Source of the DNA: Phytobacter palmae
GTDB taxonomy: Bacteria; Pseudomonadota; Gammaproteobacteria; Enterobacterales; Enterobacteriaceae
Assembly (NCBI GenBank): GCA_900112785.1
Contig: FONB01000015.1
Coordinates: 52,447-116,446, forward strand
Length of the DNA stretch: 64,000 nucleotides
Reading direction: 5' to 3'
Of this stretch, positions 19,750 to 28,189 are shown in pieces. Position 1 is the first letter of the stretch. Every line of letters starts with the position of its first letter. The notes below the pieces were generated by a model. It was not told the DNA's origin, ran no database searches, and was given only the letters and a program-made list of their open reading frames with translations. The position numbers and the translations under genes are program-made.

Positions 19750-20836
19750 ACTGGCTGTTCTGAGGGAGTCCGGCCGAAAACCAGGCCAGCGCGCCTGACC
19801 CCATATTTTGCATGCCGCCAACCAGCGCCCCCGCCGTTCCTGCCAGAAAAGGGAACGGCTCCATGGCACCACTTGTCGCCAGTGGAAAGAGCATGCCCGC
19901 ACCAAAGAAGAAGAGCGCGGCGGGAACCAGCAGCGTCCAGACTGTCATCACGCCAAACCAGCCGGGGATCCACATCATGACGCCTGCCAGCAGACAACTG
20001 GCGACTGCCTGCCACATGAGTGTGGAGAAGCGCGCATTTTGCCGCCCGGCAAACCAGGCCCCGAAGAAAGCTGCCGGAATGGGCAGAATAAACAAAATAC
20101 TGACCACCATACTGGAAAGCCCGAGCGTTGCGCCCATCAACACGCCTGAGCAGGCCTCAAACACAGCAATACCAGCCAGCCCGCCAATCAGCATCAGCAA
20201 ATAGCAGTTAAACATACCGTTACCCAGCAGGGTTTGATAACGGGCGATCAGCCCCATTTTTACGGTACCTGTCGGGCGCGTTTCCGGCATCCAGCGCGCC
20301 ATACTGAATGTGACGCCAGCGCAGAGTACCAGCAGGAAAGCAAAACAGGCGCGCCAGCCCCAGAGGGTGGTCAGAAGACCTCCAATCAACGGCGCAAGCA
20401 GCGGACTTACCAGAATGCCCATATTCAGCAAACTGTTAGCGTGGCGTAATTCGGTGCCGGAATAGAGATCGCGCGGCAGGGTGCGCGCCATTACGCCGCC
20501 GACGCCGGTTCCCATGCCCTGAAAGGCGCTGGCGGCTATCAATACGGTCAGGCTGTGGGTCGTGACAGCGACCAGTGTGGCCAGCATAAACACCGTTAAA
20601 CCGCAGAGAATCGCCGGACGACGGCCAAAACGGTCAGCTAACGGGCCGTAAAAGAGTTGTGATATGCCATAGGTCAGTAGGTAGGCGGCCATGACATTTT
20701 GTACCGCCCCTTCACGGGCATTGAGATCCTGCGCCATACCGGCAATGGCGGGGATATAAATGGTTTGCGCCATCTGTCCTACCGCCACCAACAGGACCAG
20801 CATCAAAAGTAAACTGACATTACGCTGTCTTTTCAT
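19595..20836 (-). CDS. emrD: Multidrug efflux MFS transporter EmrD
   Basis: A 413-residue, 12-helix MFS drug:H+ antiporter (DHA1/Bcr family) exporting uncouplers and detergents in E. coli. The MFS loop motif is GPLADRFGRRPAI after TM2. Motif C-like GGLLTTLWGWRACF follows. E. coli EmrD has 394 residues; the extra tail here (HEHEQSASLPGDPASHPPSH) is hydrophilic. Its last 155 bases overlap the 3' end of the convergent glycosidase-like gene. Confidence 0.95.
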   Translation of the reverse strand: MKRQRNVSLLLMLVLLVAVGQMAQTIYIPAIAGMAQDLNAREGAVQNVMAAYLLTYGISQLFYGPLADRFGRRPAILCGLTVFMLATLVAVTTHSLTVLIAASAFQGMGTGVGGVMARTLPRDLYSGTELRHANSLLNMGILVSPLLAPLIGGLLTTLWGWRACFAFLLVLCAGVTFSMARWMPETRPTGTVKMGLIARYQTLLGNGMFNCYLLMLIGGLAGIAVFEACSGVLMGATLGLSSMVVSILFILPIPAAFFGAWFAGRQNARFSTLMWQAVASCLLAGVMMWIPGWFGVMTVWTLLVPAALFFFGAGMLFPLATSGAMEPFPFLAGTAGALVGGMQNMGSGALAWFSAGLPQNSQFSLGMLMTLAGLLILLSWLPLVLRQKRHEHEQSASLPGDPASHPPSHSPVK

Positions 20837-21011
20837 TTCGCTGAATACGTTTTAAAAATAGATATATAAAGAATATGGTGCTGCCATAACCGTAAAATGC
20901 GAGAGGAATCTACCACAGTAATGTGACGCGACAAGATGCGGGGTCAGAAAGAACGACCGCCGCCAGGCAGGATTTGTAAACAATATTCGGCAACATTTGT
21001 TGCCAGTATGA

Positions 21012-21845
21012 TCAGGACAGACGCAGTAAAATAGCACCCGCAGCGATGCCGCAGGCGGCAACAATACGTAATCCGGCGACTTTTTCTTTGAGCATTAAAA
21101 AGGCGAGCAGCGCGCCAAAGAGAATGGAGGTTTCGCGCAGCGCGGCGACCACCGCCAGCGGTGCCTGGGTCATCGCCCATAATGCCAGCCCATACGAGCC
21201 CATGGTGCCAATACCGCCCGGCAGCCCTTTTTTCCAGTTGTTCACCAGATAGTGAGAGACTTCGCGACGGCGAGCGAACATCGCCCAGGCCAACAGGCAA
21301 AAACCGTTCATGAAAAAAGTCCAGAGAGTGTAACCGAATGCGCTGCCTGCAAGGCGAACGCCTGTGCCGTCCACCAGGGTGTATCCGGCGATAAAACAGG
21401 AGTTCAGCAGCGCAAGCCAAATCCCGCGCGTTGAGCTGTGTCGCCCGTTACAGGCCATGGCAAGAATGGAAAGGCAAATGACTGCGATACCGAGCCAGGC
21501 AAAGGACGATAATGTATCACCCAACAGCAGAACGCTTATCAACGCTACCAGTAGCGGCGCGGTGCCGCGCATTAACGGATAGGTCTGACTCATATCCGAA
21601 ACCTGATACGTTTTAGCAACCAGCACCGTATAGACAACCTGTAACAGGCAGGAAACGGCGAGATAAGGGACGCTGGCGAGCGAAGGCTGTGGTGAGAAGG
21701 GCAGCATTATCAGGGCGATTAATGCCGCAGAGCCGCTGACGCAGATGGCAGAATAGAGTTTGTCGCTGCCCGCTTTAACAATCGCGTTCCAGCTCGCGTG
21801 CAAAAGTGCGGCAAACAGCAGAATACAAAAAACAGTAACAGTCAT
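21012..21845 (-). CDS. DMT-superfamily (EamA) transporter
   Basis: A 277-residue protein with ten predicted membrane helices in two EamA halves (about residues 1-135 and 140-277). It starts CILLFAALLHASWNAIVKAG, the DMT signature including HASWNA, and the second half carries ALRETSILFGALLAF. It is probably a metabolite exporter of the inner membrane; the substrate cannot be told. It lies between emrD and the tisB toxin gene, transcribed alone. Confidence 0.88.
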   Translation of the reverse strand: MTVTVFCILLFAALLHASWNAIVKAGSDKLYSAICVSGSAALIALIMLPFSPQPSLASVPYLAVSCLLQVVYTVLVAKTYQVSDMSQTYPLMRGTAPLLVALISVLLLGDTLSSFAWLGIAVICLSILAMACNGRHSSTRGIWLALLNSCFIAGYTLVDGTGVRLAGSAFGYTLWTFFMNGFCLLAWAMFARRREVSHYLVNNWKKGLPGGIGTMGSYGLALWAMTQAPLAVVAALRETSILFGALLAFLMLKEKVAGLRIVAACGIAAGAILLRLS

Positions 21846-21942
21846 GAGTATGCAGTGTCAGTGGGCGGCGTAAAAACGTACCATGAAAGCAGTGATCGGA
21901 GCGACTATTCTGTGCGATTAGGAAGTTTGCCGGTTTTTATTA

Positions 21943-21968
21943 AAGAGGGGCGGTTGCCCGCCCCTCTT
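21943..21968 (-). terminator. Terminator of the tisB mRNA
   Basis: An 11-bp perfect stem (AAGAGGGGCGG / CCGCCCCTCTT) with a TTGC loop. On the minus strand it runs into TTTAATAAAAA, 20 bases after the tisB stop codon. Confidence 0.85.
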
Positions 21969-21988
21969 AGGTACGACTTGAACCTGAA

Positions 21989-22078
21989 TTACCGCAGTAA
22001 CTTCAGGACAGCTTCAAGCAGTTGCAGCAAGGCAACTATGAGTTTCAGGATAAGGATAACCATATCCATTTCGCCCAT
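21989..22078 (-). CDS. tisB: Type I toxin TisB, 29-residue membrane peptide
   Basis: A 29-residue peptide with one amphipathic membrane helix (MVILILKLIVALLQLLEAV), length and pattern as in E. coli TisB. There it inserts in the inner membrane during the SOS response, lowers the proton motive force and promotes persistence. The start at 22078 (MGEMDM) follows AAAGGAGAG by 6 bases; the longer reading frame upstream is the tisA leader region. The transcript comes from the LexA-controlled promoter near 22290 and is silenced by IstR-1, which is complementary to it around 22150-22169. Confidence 0.93.
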   Translation of the reverse strand: MGEMDMVILILKLIVALLQLLEAVLKLLR

Positions 22079-22270
22079 ACGTCTCTCTCCTTTGGCAAGG
22101 AGCACGACCGGCTGGCGTACCTTTCCGCTGCCTGTAACCAGCCGTTTTGTTGGCGTAACACAGTGTGCTCTCAAGGGGTTAAGGCACTGACGGCACCACC
22201 CGTTTCAGCCAGGACTTTATCTGCGCCCGTATCATTGCGGCCCCTCATACACACCGTGGTCGGCAAGACC

Positions 22271-22302
22271 ATTATAAATTGATACTGTAAATATATACAG
22301 TA
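22271..22302 (-). promoter_or_regulatory. SOS promoter of tisB with LexA box
   Basis: TACTGTAAATATATACAGTA (22283-22302) is a full LexA box (CTGT-N8-ACAG). It overlaps the -35 region (about 22295-22300), with a perfect TATAAT -10 at 22271-22276 on the minus strand. LexA binding would block toxin transcription until DNA damage. It also sits upstream of istR, as in E. coli where it controls the longer IstR-2. Confidence 0.93.
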
Positions 22303-22397
22303 ATTTCTGGACGAAATTTGCATCCTGTTTCATAATCAAACTGCTCGTAGTGTGTGCATAATTTGCGCGCAGGGTTAATTGATCGTATAGTTGCACT

Positions 22398-22478
22398 GTT
22401 GACGTAACACAGTGTGCTTGCGGCTACCAACCGCAAAAACCTGCTCAAAACCTCGCTCCGGCGAGGTTTTTTGTTTTT
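22398..22478 (+). ncRNA. istR: IstR-1 antitoxin small RNA
   Basis: The 5' part TTGACGTAACACAGTGTGCT (22399-22418) repeats, with one mismatch, the plus-strand sequence at 22150-22169. It is therefore antisense to the tisB mRNA, including a 16-base perfect run. The RNA ends in a terminator (AAACCTCGC / GCGAGGTTT and T run, 22447-22478). A promoter TTGCGC (22363) - 17 - TATAGT (22386) precedes it. IstR-1 blocks the ribosome standby site of tisB mRNA in E. coli. The remaining bases between tisB and ivbL show nothing more. Confidence 0.9.
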
Positions 22479-22602
22479 ATCGCCTGACTATTAAAATGTG
22501 ATCGGCGACGCATATTGCCGTTGTGGCGTAAAAACCGGTTGTTCAAACGCTATTCCTGTGTTTGTATAAATCTTGTTAGTCATTCAAAACACGAGTCCCC
22601 CA

Positions 22603-22701
22603 ATGAACGCTTCCACTATGACGATGAACCTACTAAAAACCGCGCATAACGCCGCGGTGGTCGTCGTGCGTGTGGTGGTGGTCGTCGGCAATGCGCCGTA
22701 G
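22603..22701 (+). CDS. ivbL: ilvBN operon leader peptide
   Basis: A 32-residue leader peptide rich in the regulatory amino acid: nine Val codons in two runs separated by one Arg (VVVVRVVVVV), with two Leu codons before. It ends VGNAP as in E. coli IvbL. Ribosome stalling at Val/Leu codons when valyl- or leucyl-tRNA is scarce prevents the downstream terminator from forming. It is too short and atypical for ordinary gene finding. Confidence 0.95.
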   Translation: MNASTMTMNLLKTAHNAAVVVVRVVVVVGNAP

Positions 22702-22724
22702 GGACTGGAACAACACACGATTCC

Positions 22725-22757
22725 AAAACCCCGCCGGCGCAAACCGGCGGGGTTTTT
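22725..22757 (+). promoter_or_regulatory. Attenuator terminator of ilvBN
   Basis: ACCCCGCCGG / CCGGCGGGGT stem with a short CGCAAA loop and a T5 tract lies 24 bases after the ivbL stop. It is the attenuator controlled by translation of the Val-rich leader. Confidence 0.92.
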
Positions 22758-22804
22758 CGTTCTGACCCTCCCGGTAAGTCGGCCCAGAAGAAAAGGACTG
22801 GAGC

Positions 22805-24490
22805 ATGGCAAGTTCGGGCACAACACAAACGACACGCTTTACCGGCGCGCAGTTGATCGTTCATTTACTGGAACGTCAGGGCATTACTACGGTAGCCGGT
22901 ATTCCTGGCGGGACCGTTCTCCCGCTGTATGACGCATTAAGTCAGAGCACGCAAATTCGCCACGTACTGGCGCGCCACGAGCAAGGCGCCGGGTTTATCG
23001 CCCAGGGCATGGCCCGTACCGAAGGCAAACCGGCCGTTTGTATGGCCTGTAGCGGGCCGGGCGCCACCAATCTGGTGACCGCCATCGCCGATGCGCGTCT
23101 CGATTCCATCCCGCTGGTGTGTATCACCGGACAGGTGCCTGCCTCCATGATCGGCACCGATGCGTTCCAGGAAGTCGACACTTACGGCATCTCTATCCCC
23201 ATCACTAAGCACAATTACCTGGTGCGTAATATCGCCGAACTTCCACAGGTGATAAGCGACGCGTTTCGCATTGCGCAATCCGGCCGTCCAGGCCCGGTGT
23301 GGATAGATATTCCTAAAGATGTTCAGACCGCAACCATCGAACTGAGTGAGCTGCCTGAGCCCGGTGGCAGAGCACCTGCTCCGATGTTTGATGCGAAAAG
23401 TGTGCAAGAGGCGGCGGCGATGATTAATGCCGCGCAGCGTCCGGTGCTGTATCTGGGCGGCGGGGTGATTAACGCGCCGGAAGAGGTGCGCGCACTGGCG
23501 GAAAAAGCGAATTTGCCGACCACCATGACCTTAATGGCGCTGGGAATGTTGCCAAAAGCGCATCCGTTGTCACTGGGGATGTTGGGCATGCATGGCGCAC
23601 GCAGTACCAACTTTATTCTGCAAGAGGCTGATTTACTGGTTGTTCTTGGTGCACGTTTTGATGACCGGGCGATTGGTAAAACCGAGCAGTTCTGCCCGAA
23701 CGCGAAAATCATTCATGTGGATATCGACCGCGCCGAACTGGGTAAAATCAAACAGCCGCACGTTGCCATTCAGGGGGATGTGGGCGAAGTACTGGCGCAA
23801 CTGCTGCCGCACATCGACGCGCAGCCCCGTGAGGAGTGGCGCGGTCTGGTGGCGCAATTGCAGCAAGAGTTTCCGTCTGCCATTCCGCAGGGCGGTGACC
23901 CGCTGACCCATTACGGCCTGATCAATGCCGTTGCTGCCTGTGTCGATGACGAGGCTATTATCTCCACCGACGTGGGTCAGCATCAGATGTGGACCGCCCA
24001 GGCCTACCCGTTCAATCGACCACGTCAGTGGCTGACTTCCGGCGGGCTGGGAACCATGGGCTTCGGCCTGCCAGCGGCAATCGGCGCTGCGCTGGCGAAC
24101 CCGCAACGCAAAGTTATCTGCTTTTCCGGCGACGGTAGCCTGATGATGAATATTCAGGAGATGGCCACCGCCGCAGAAAATAATCTGGATGTAAAAATCA
24201 TCCTGATGAACAACGAAGCGTTAGGCCTGGTACATCAGCAGCAGAGCCTGTTTTACAAGCAGGGCGTATTCGCGGCGACCTTTCCGGGGATGATTAATTT
24301 TATGCAGATTGCCGCAGGTTTTGGCCTGCAAACCTGTGATCTTAACAGTGAAGCTGACCCGCATGCCGCGCTGCAGGAGATCATCTCACGTCCAGGGCCG
24401 GCGCTCATTCATGTGCGCATTGACGCCGAAGAAAAAGTGTATCCGATGGTGCCGCCAGGTGCGGCAAATACTGAAATGGTGGGGGAATAA
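22805..24490 (+). CDS. ilvB: Acetolactate synthase I, large catalytic subunit
   Basis: A 561-residue ThDP/FAD enzyme forming acetolactate and acetohydroxybutyrate, the first step of valine and isoleucine synthesis. The N-terminal Pyr domain has the catalytic Glu in ARHEQGAGF. The central FAD domain and the C-terminal PP domain follow, the latter with the ThDP motif GDGSLMMNIQE...NNLDVKIILMNN (GDG-X-NN). It matches E. coli IlvB (562). Its ribosome site GGACTGGAG precedes ATG 22805. It is controlled by the ivbL attenuator, and ilvN follows 3 bases after the stop. Confidence 0.98.
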   Translation: MASSGTTQTTRFTGAQLIVHLLERQGITTVAGIPGGTVLPLYDALSQSTQIRHVLARHEQGAGFIAQGMARTEGKPAVCMACSGPGATNLVTAIADARLDSIPLVCITGQVPASMIGTDAFQEVDTYGISIPITKHNYLVRNIAELPQVISDAFRIAQSGRPGPVWIDIPKDVQTATIELSELPEPGGRAPAPMFDAKSVQEAAAMINAAQRPVLYLGGGVINAPEEVRALAEKANLPTTMTLMALGMLPKAHPLSLGMLGMHGARSTNFILQEADLLVVLGARFDDRAIGKTEQFCPNAKIIHVDIDRAELGKIKQPHVAIQGDVGEVLAQLLPHIDAQPREEWRGLVAQLQQEFPSAIPQGGDPLTHYGLINAVAACVDDEAIISTDVGQHQMWTAQAYPFNRPRQWLTSGGLGTMGFGLPAAIGAALANPQRKVICFSGDGSLMMNIQEMATAAENNLDVKIILMNNEALGLVHQQQSLFYKQGVFAATFPGMINFMQIAAGFGLQTCDLNSEADPHAALQEIISRPGPALIHVRIDAEEKVYPMVPPGAANTEMVGE

Positions 24491-24493
24491 GCC

Positions 24494-24784
24494 ATGCAAC
24501 AGACAATTTCTGACAACGTAATCCTCGAACTCACCGTGCGTAACCATCCGGGTGTTATGACCCACGTCTGCGGCCTGTTTGCCCGCCGTGCGTTTAACGT
24601 GGAGGGCATTCTCTGTTTGCCCATTAAAGACAGCGAGCAAAGTCGCATCTGGCTACTGGTGAATGACGATCAGCGTCTGGAACAGATGATTAGCCAGATT
24701 GAGAAGCTGGAAGACGTGGTGCAGGTCGTGCGTAACCAGTCTTCGCCAGGGATGTTCAATAAACTGGCCGTGTTCTTCGAGTAA
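24494..24784 (+). CDS. ilvN: Acetolactate synthase I, small regulatory subunit
   Basis: A 96-residue regulatory subunit with one ACT domain ([21 protein letters not shown] at the N-terminus). It binds valine and confers feedback inhibition on IlvB. Length is as in E. coli. It directly follows ilvB, and a terminator lies 10 bases after its stop. Confidence 0.98.
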   Translation: MQQTISDNVILELTVRNHPGVMTHVCGLFARRAFNVEGILCLPIKDSEQSRIWLLVNDDQRLEQMISQIEKLEDVVQVVRNQSSPGMFNKLAVFFE

Positions 24785-24794
24785 TGTGACAACG

Positions 24795-24820
24795 GGCCCG
24801 CTTAGCGGGCCTGATCGTTT
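24795..24820 (+). terminator. Terminator of ilvBN
   Basis: GGCCCGC / GCGGGCC stem with a TTA loop is followed by a T-rich stretch. The deoQ stop codon lies in its loop, so the hairpin probably serves both converging units. Confidence 0.8.
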
Positions 24821-25650
24821 TCTGAGTCTGGTGTTATCACTTTCACAAACCCATTACGGCAATGCGCCGGGTAATCCGCCGGTAAGGGACGATCGCTAAT
24901 TAACACGTCAAACCCGGACAGCGGCGCAATGCTCGCCGGGGCGACTTCATCAAACAGGGCATAGCGCGCCAGCAGAATCTTGCGCATGCCGTGCTCCATC
25001 GCCTTTCGCTTCATGGGTAAATCATCGAGGTTAAACCAGGTCACGCCGTGATGCTCATGTACGCCGCTGGCGGAAATAAACACTTTTCGCGGATTTAAAG
25101 AATCTAACAGCGAGGGGTTATTCGGATCGTAAAAAGCGTCACTTTTGGCACGCCAGGTACCGCCACATAACATGGCCGTTGCGTTGGGCTTCGCGGTGAG
25201 CGCGACAAAAACCTGATGGGAATAGCAGATGCCTGTAAACGTAATATCATCCGGGATCATATTGATAACGAGCGGCATTTCCGGCCCATTATCGAAAAAG
25301 ACCAGATCGTTCTCGCTCACCAGTCCGGCCGCGAGTATAGCGACAGGTAAATCATCAGGATGATGGGTACGTACGGTGGGCTGTGCCGTAGCGGTGGGAG
25401 TGGAGGGTTTGTTCACCATCACGATATAGCCGCCCAGCAGCGCTAACGGTAGCGGTTCGTCGTCCTGGCTAAAGTCCCTGCGAATGGTCATGACAGACAC
25501 TTCCAGCATACGCGCGGCGTCTTTTAAGTGGATCCGGTCGGTCTTTTTCAGTAACTCCACCAGACGCCGGATACGCTCTTTTTGCTTCGTTTCCACTCTC
25601 TTTCTCCGCTCTGCTTTGGTCTGCTTTGTTTCTAAAGTAACATTTTCCAT
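24802..25650 (-). CDS. deoQ: DeoR-family repressor of deoxyribose operon (DeoQ)
   Basis: A 282-residue DeoR-type regulator. The N-terminal basic stretch precedes the helix-turn-helix (HLKDAARMLEVSVMTIRRD, about residues 41-59). The sugar-phosphate-sensing domain contains FFDNGPEMPLV and FISASGVHEHHGVTW. It is divergent from deoK, whose products act on deoxyribose, so it matches deoQ of the Salmonella deoQKPX locus. Two direct repeats in the intergenic region are likely operators. The assignment by context is strong, by sequence moderate. Confidence 0.85.
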   Translation of the reverse strand: MENVTLETKQTKAERRKRVETKQKERIRRLVELLKKTDRIHLKDAARMLEVSVMTIRRDFSQDDEPLPLALLGGYIVMVNKPSTPTATAQPTVRTHHPDDLPVAILAAGLVSENDLVFFDNGPEMPLVINMIPDDITFTGICYSHQVFVALTAKPNATAMLCGGTWRAKSDAFYDPNNPSLLDSLNPRKVFISASGVHEHHGVTWFNLDDLPMKRKAMEHGMRKILLARYALFDEVAPASIAPLSGFDVLISDRPLPADYPAHCRNGFVKVITPDSENDQAR

Positions 25651-25782
25651 CAGTCAGGAACACGTAATGATATCAACACTATAATCCTCTCAGTCGCGAA
25701 ATAAAAGTGGTGTGCGCGCGATCTCCGGGGGTCTGGCGGGTAACAAATGTGATTCTCTAATCGCGATCATTGTCACAAATGA

Positions 25783-25818
25783 TACTAAAATAACATGATA
25801 ATGTTACTAAAATATCAT
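25783..25818 (+). promoter_or_regulatory. Direct repeats upstream of deoK, candidate DeoQ sites
   Basis: TACTAAAATAACAT (25783-25796) and TACTAAAATATCAT (25805-25818) are direct repeats 22 bases apart, on the same helix face. They end 32 bases before deoK. A related AAAGTAACATTTT occurs at the start of deoQ (about 25633-25645). This arrangement suits DeoR-family binding. It is inference. Confidence 0.55.
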
Positions 25819-25850
25819 TGTTATGTGATTGTTTCTAAGAGGTAGTAAAA

Positions 25851-26771
25851 ATGGATATCGCAGTCATCGGCTCCAACATGGTGGATCTCATCACTTATAC
25901 CAACCAGATGCCGAAAGAGGGAGAAACCCTTGAAGCCCCTGCTTTCAAAATCGGCTGCGGTGGCAAAGGGGCGAATCAGGCGGTGGCCGCCGCTAAAATG
26001 AATTCAAAGGTGATGATGTTGACCAAAGTGGGCGACGATATCTTTGCGGACAACACTATTCGTAACCTGGAGTCCTGGGGAATTAATACCACTTATGTTG
26101 AGAAAGTTCCTTGTACCAGTAGCGGCGTTGCGCCAATTTTTGTTAATCCCAACTCCAGCAACAGTATTTTAATTATTAAAGGCGCGAACAAATTTCTCTC
26201 TCCGGAAGATATTGATCGTGCTGCCGAAGATTTGAAAAAGTGCCAGTTAATTGTCCTGCAACTGGAAGTTCAATTAGAAACTGTTTATCACGCCATTGAA
26301 TTTGGTAAGAAGCATGGCATTAAGGTGTTATTAAATCCTGCTCCTGCCCTCCGTGAGCTGGATATGTCTTACGCGTGTAAATGTGATTTCTTTATTCCTA
26401 ATGAAACTGAACTTGAAATTCTGACCGGCCTGCCGGTTGATACTTACGATAATATTCGTACGGCGGCACGGAGCCTGATTGATAATGGCCTGAATAATAT
26501 TATCGTGACCATGGGTGAAAAGGGGGCATTATGGATGACCCGCGAGCGTGAAGTTCATGTTCCGGCCCACAAGGTCAACGCCATTGATACCAGTGGCGCT
26601 GGCGATGCCTTCATCGGCTGTTTTGCACACTATTATGTCCAGGGTGGCGATGTTGAAGCGGCGATGAAAAAAGCCGCGCTGTTCGCTGCCTTTAGTGTGA
26701 CCGGCAAAGGCACACAATCGTCTTACCCCAGTATTGAACAATTTAATGAGTACCTGGCCTTACATGAATAA
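25851..26771 (+). CDS. deoK: Deoxyribokinase
   Basis: A 306-residue PfkB/ribokinase-family enzyme. The N-terminal sugar-binding motif is GGKGANQAVAAAKM. The anion hole and catalytic Asp lie in DTSGAGDAFIGCF (about residues 244-256). It differs from RbsK and sits with deoP and deoX. It should phosphorylate 2-deoxy-D-ribose to its 5-phosphate, which DeoC splits (elsewhere in the genome). The ribosome site is AGAGGTAG. A hairpin separates it from deoP. Confidence 0.9.
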   Translation: MDIAVIGSNMVDLITYTNQMPKEGETLEAPAFKIGCGGKGANQAVAAAKMNSKVMMLTKVGDDIFADNTIRNLESWGINTTYVEKVPCTSSGVAPIFVNPNSSNSILIIKGANKFLSPEDIDRAAEDLKKCQLIVLQLEVQLETVYHAIEFGKKHGIKVLLNPAPALRELDMSYACKCDFFIPNETELEILTGLPVDTYDNIRTAARSLIDNGLNNIIVTMGEKGALWMTREREVHVPAHKVNAIDTSGAGDAFIGCFAHYYVQGGDVEAAMKKAALFAAFSVTGKGTQSSYPSIEQFNEYLALHE

Positions 26772-26791
26772 TAACCGCTGAGTTTATTCTG

Positions 26792-26815
26792 TGGCAGGCG
26801 CTTTGCCGCCTGCCA
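26792..26815 (+). other. Stem-loop between deoK and deoP
   Basis: TGGCAGGCG / CGCCTGCCA, a 9-bp perfect stem with a CTTTGC loop 20 bases after the deoK stop. No T tract follows. It may stabilise the upstream mRNA or attenuate transporter expression. Confidence 0.6.
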
Positions 26816-26861
26816 ACCGGAATAAAACAGTGATAAACCCTGCATATTGAAAGGTAGCACT

Positions 26862-28178
26862 ATGAACGAAAAAAATATCGTTCAGATGCCCGACGGGTAT
26901 CTGAATAAAACCCCTTTGTTCCAGTTTATTTTGTTATCCTGTTTATTCCCGTTATGGGGATGCGCCGCTGCGTTAAATGATATTCTCATTACGCAATTTA
27001 AAAGCGTATTCTCATTGAGTAACTTTGCCTCTGCATTAGTGCAGAGCGCATTTTATGGCGGCTATTTCTTAATTGCGATCCCGGCTTCTCTGGTAATTAA
27101 AAAAAGCAGCTATAAAATTGCGATTTTAATTGGGCTGACCCTGTATATTGTCGGTTGTTCCCTGTTCTTCCCGGCCTCGCACATGGCGACCTATACCATG
27201 TTCCTGGCGGCAATCTTTGCGATTGCGATTGGGCTGAGTTTTCTTGAAACCGCAGCCAATACTTACAGTTCAATGTTGGGGCCAAAATCACACGCGACTC
27301 TGCGCCTGAACATCAGCCAGACCTTCTACCCTATTGGTGCGGCGGCAGGTATTTTGCTCGGTAAGTATCTGGTTTTCTCCGAAGGCGAGAGTCTGCAAAA
27401 GCAGATGACGGGAATGACGCCTGAGCAGATCCATAATTTTAAAGTGCTGATGCTCGAAAACACCCTTGAGCCGTATAAGTACATGATTATGGTGCTGGTG
27501 GTTGTCATGGCGCTGTTTATGTTCACCCGCTTCCCGAAATGCAAAGTAGCGCAAACGCAGACGCATAAACGTCCAACCGCCATGGAGACACTGCGTTATC
27601 TGGCACAGAATGCCCGTTTTCGCCGTGGTATCGTCGCGCAATTCTTGTATGTCGGCATGCAGGTGGCGGTGTGGTCATTCACCATTCGTCTGGCGCTGGA
27701 ACTGGGCGATATCAATGAACGTGATGCGTCAAACTTTATGGTTTACAGTTTCGCCTGCTTCTTTATTGGTAAGTTCGTCGCCAACATTCTGATGACACGG
27801 TTTAACCCGGCCAAAGTGTTGATTCTCTACTCCGTGATTGGCGCACTGTTCCTGGCGTATGTGGCGCTGGCCCCCAGCTTTAGCGCGGTATACGTGGCGG
27901 TAGCGGTCAGTATTTTGTTTGGACCATGCTGGGCGACCATCTACGCCGGCACACTGGACACGGTGGATAACGAACACACGGAAATGGCAGGCGCGGTAAT
28001 TGTGATGGCGATTGTTGGCGCGGCGGTGGTTCCGGCTATTCAGGGCTATGTGGCGGATATGTTCCACTCGCTGCAGCTGTCGTTCCTGGTTTCCATGCTG
28101 TGCTTTGTCTACGTCGGCGTCTATTTCTGGCGCGAAAATCGAGTGCGTCGCGAACTGACCGAAGCGACTGCTTCCTGA
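26862..28178 (+). CDS. deoP: Deoxyribose permease, FucP-type MFS
   Basis: A 438-residue MFS transporter of the fucose:H+ symporter family with 12 predicted helices. FucP-like landmarks are FFLWGCAAALNDIL-type TM1 (here FPLWGCAAALNDILI), SFLETAANTYSSMLG and a long central loop. It matches the permease of the Salmonella deoQKPX operon. ATG 26862 has AAAGG 8 bases upstream; the TTG-initiated longer frame is unlikely. deoX follows 11 bases downstream. Confidence 0.9.
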   Translation: MNEKNIVQMPDGYLNKTPLFQFILLSCLFPLWGCAAALNDILITQFKSVFSLSNFASALVQSAFYGGYFLIAIPASLVIKKSSYKIAILIGLTLYIVGCSLFFPASHMATYTMFLAAIFAIAIGLSFLETAANTYSSMLGPKSHATLRLNISQTFYPIGAAAGILLGKYLVFSEGESLQKQMTGMTPEQIHNFKVLMLENTLEPYKYMIMVLVVVMALFMFTRFPKCKVAQTQTHKRPTAMETLRYLAQNARFRRGIVAQFLYVGMQVAVWSFTIRLALELGDINERDASNFMVYSFACFFIGKFVANILMTRFNPAKVLILYSVIGALFLAYVALAPSFSAVYVAVAVSILFGPCWATIYAGTLDTVDNEHTEMAGAVIVMAIVGAAVVPAIQGYVADMFHSLQLSFLVSMLCFVYVGVYFWRENRVRRELTEATAS

Positions 28179-28189
28179 GGAGAAGGACA

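Noticed and set aside
22584..22864. Minus-strand frames across the ivbL leader and attenuator
   Set aside because: They arise from the repetitive Val codons and the terminator; the plus-strand leader explains the sequence.
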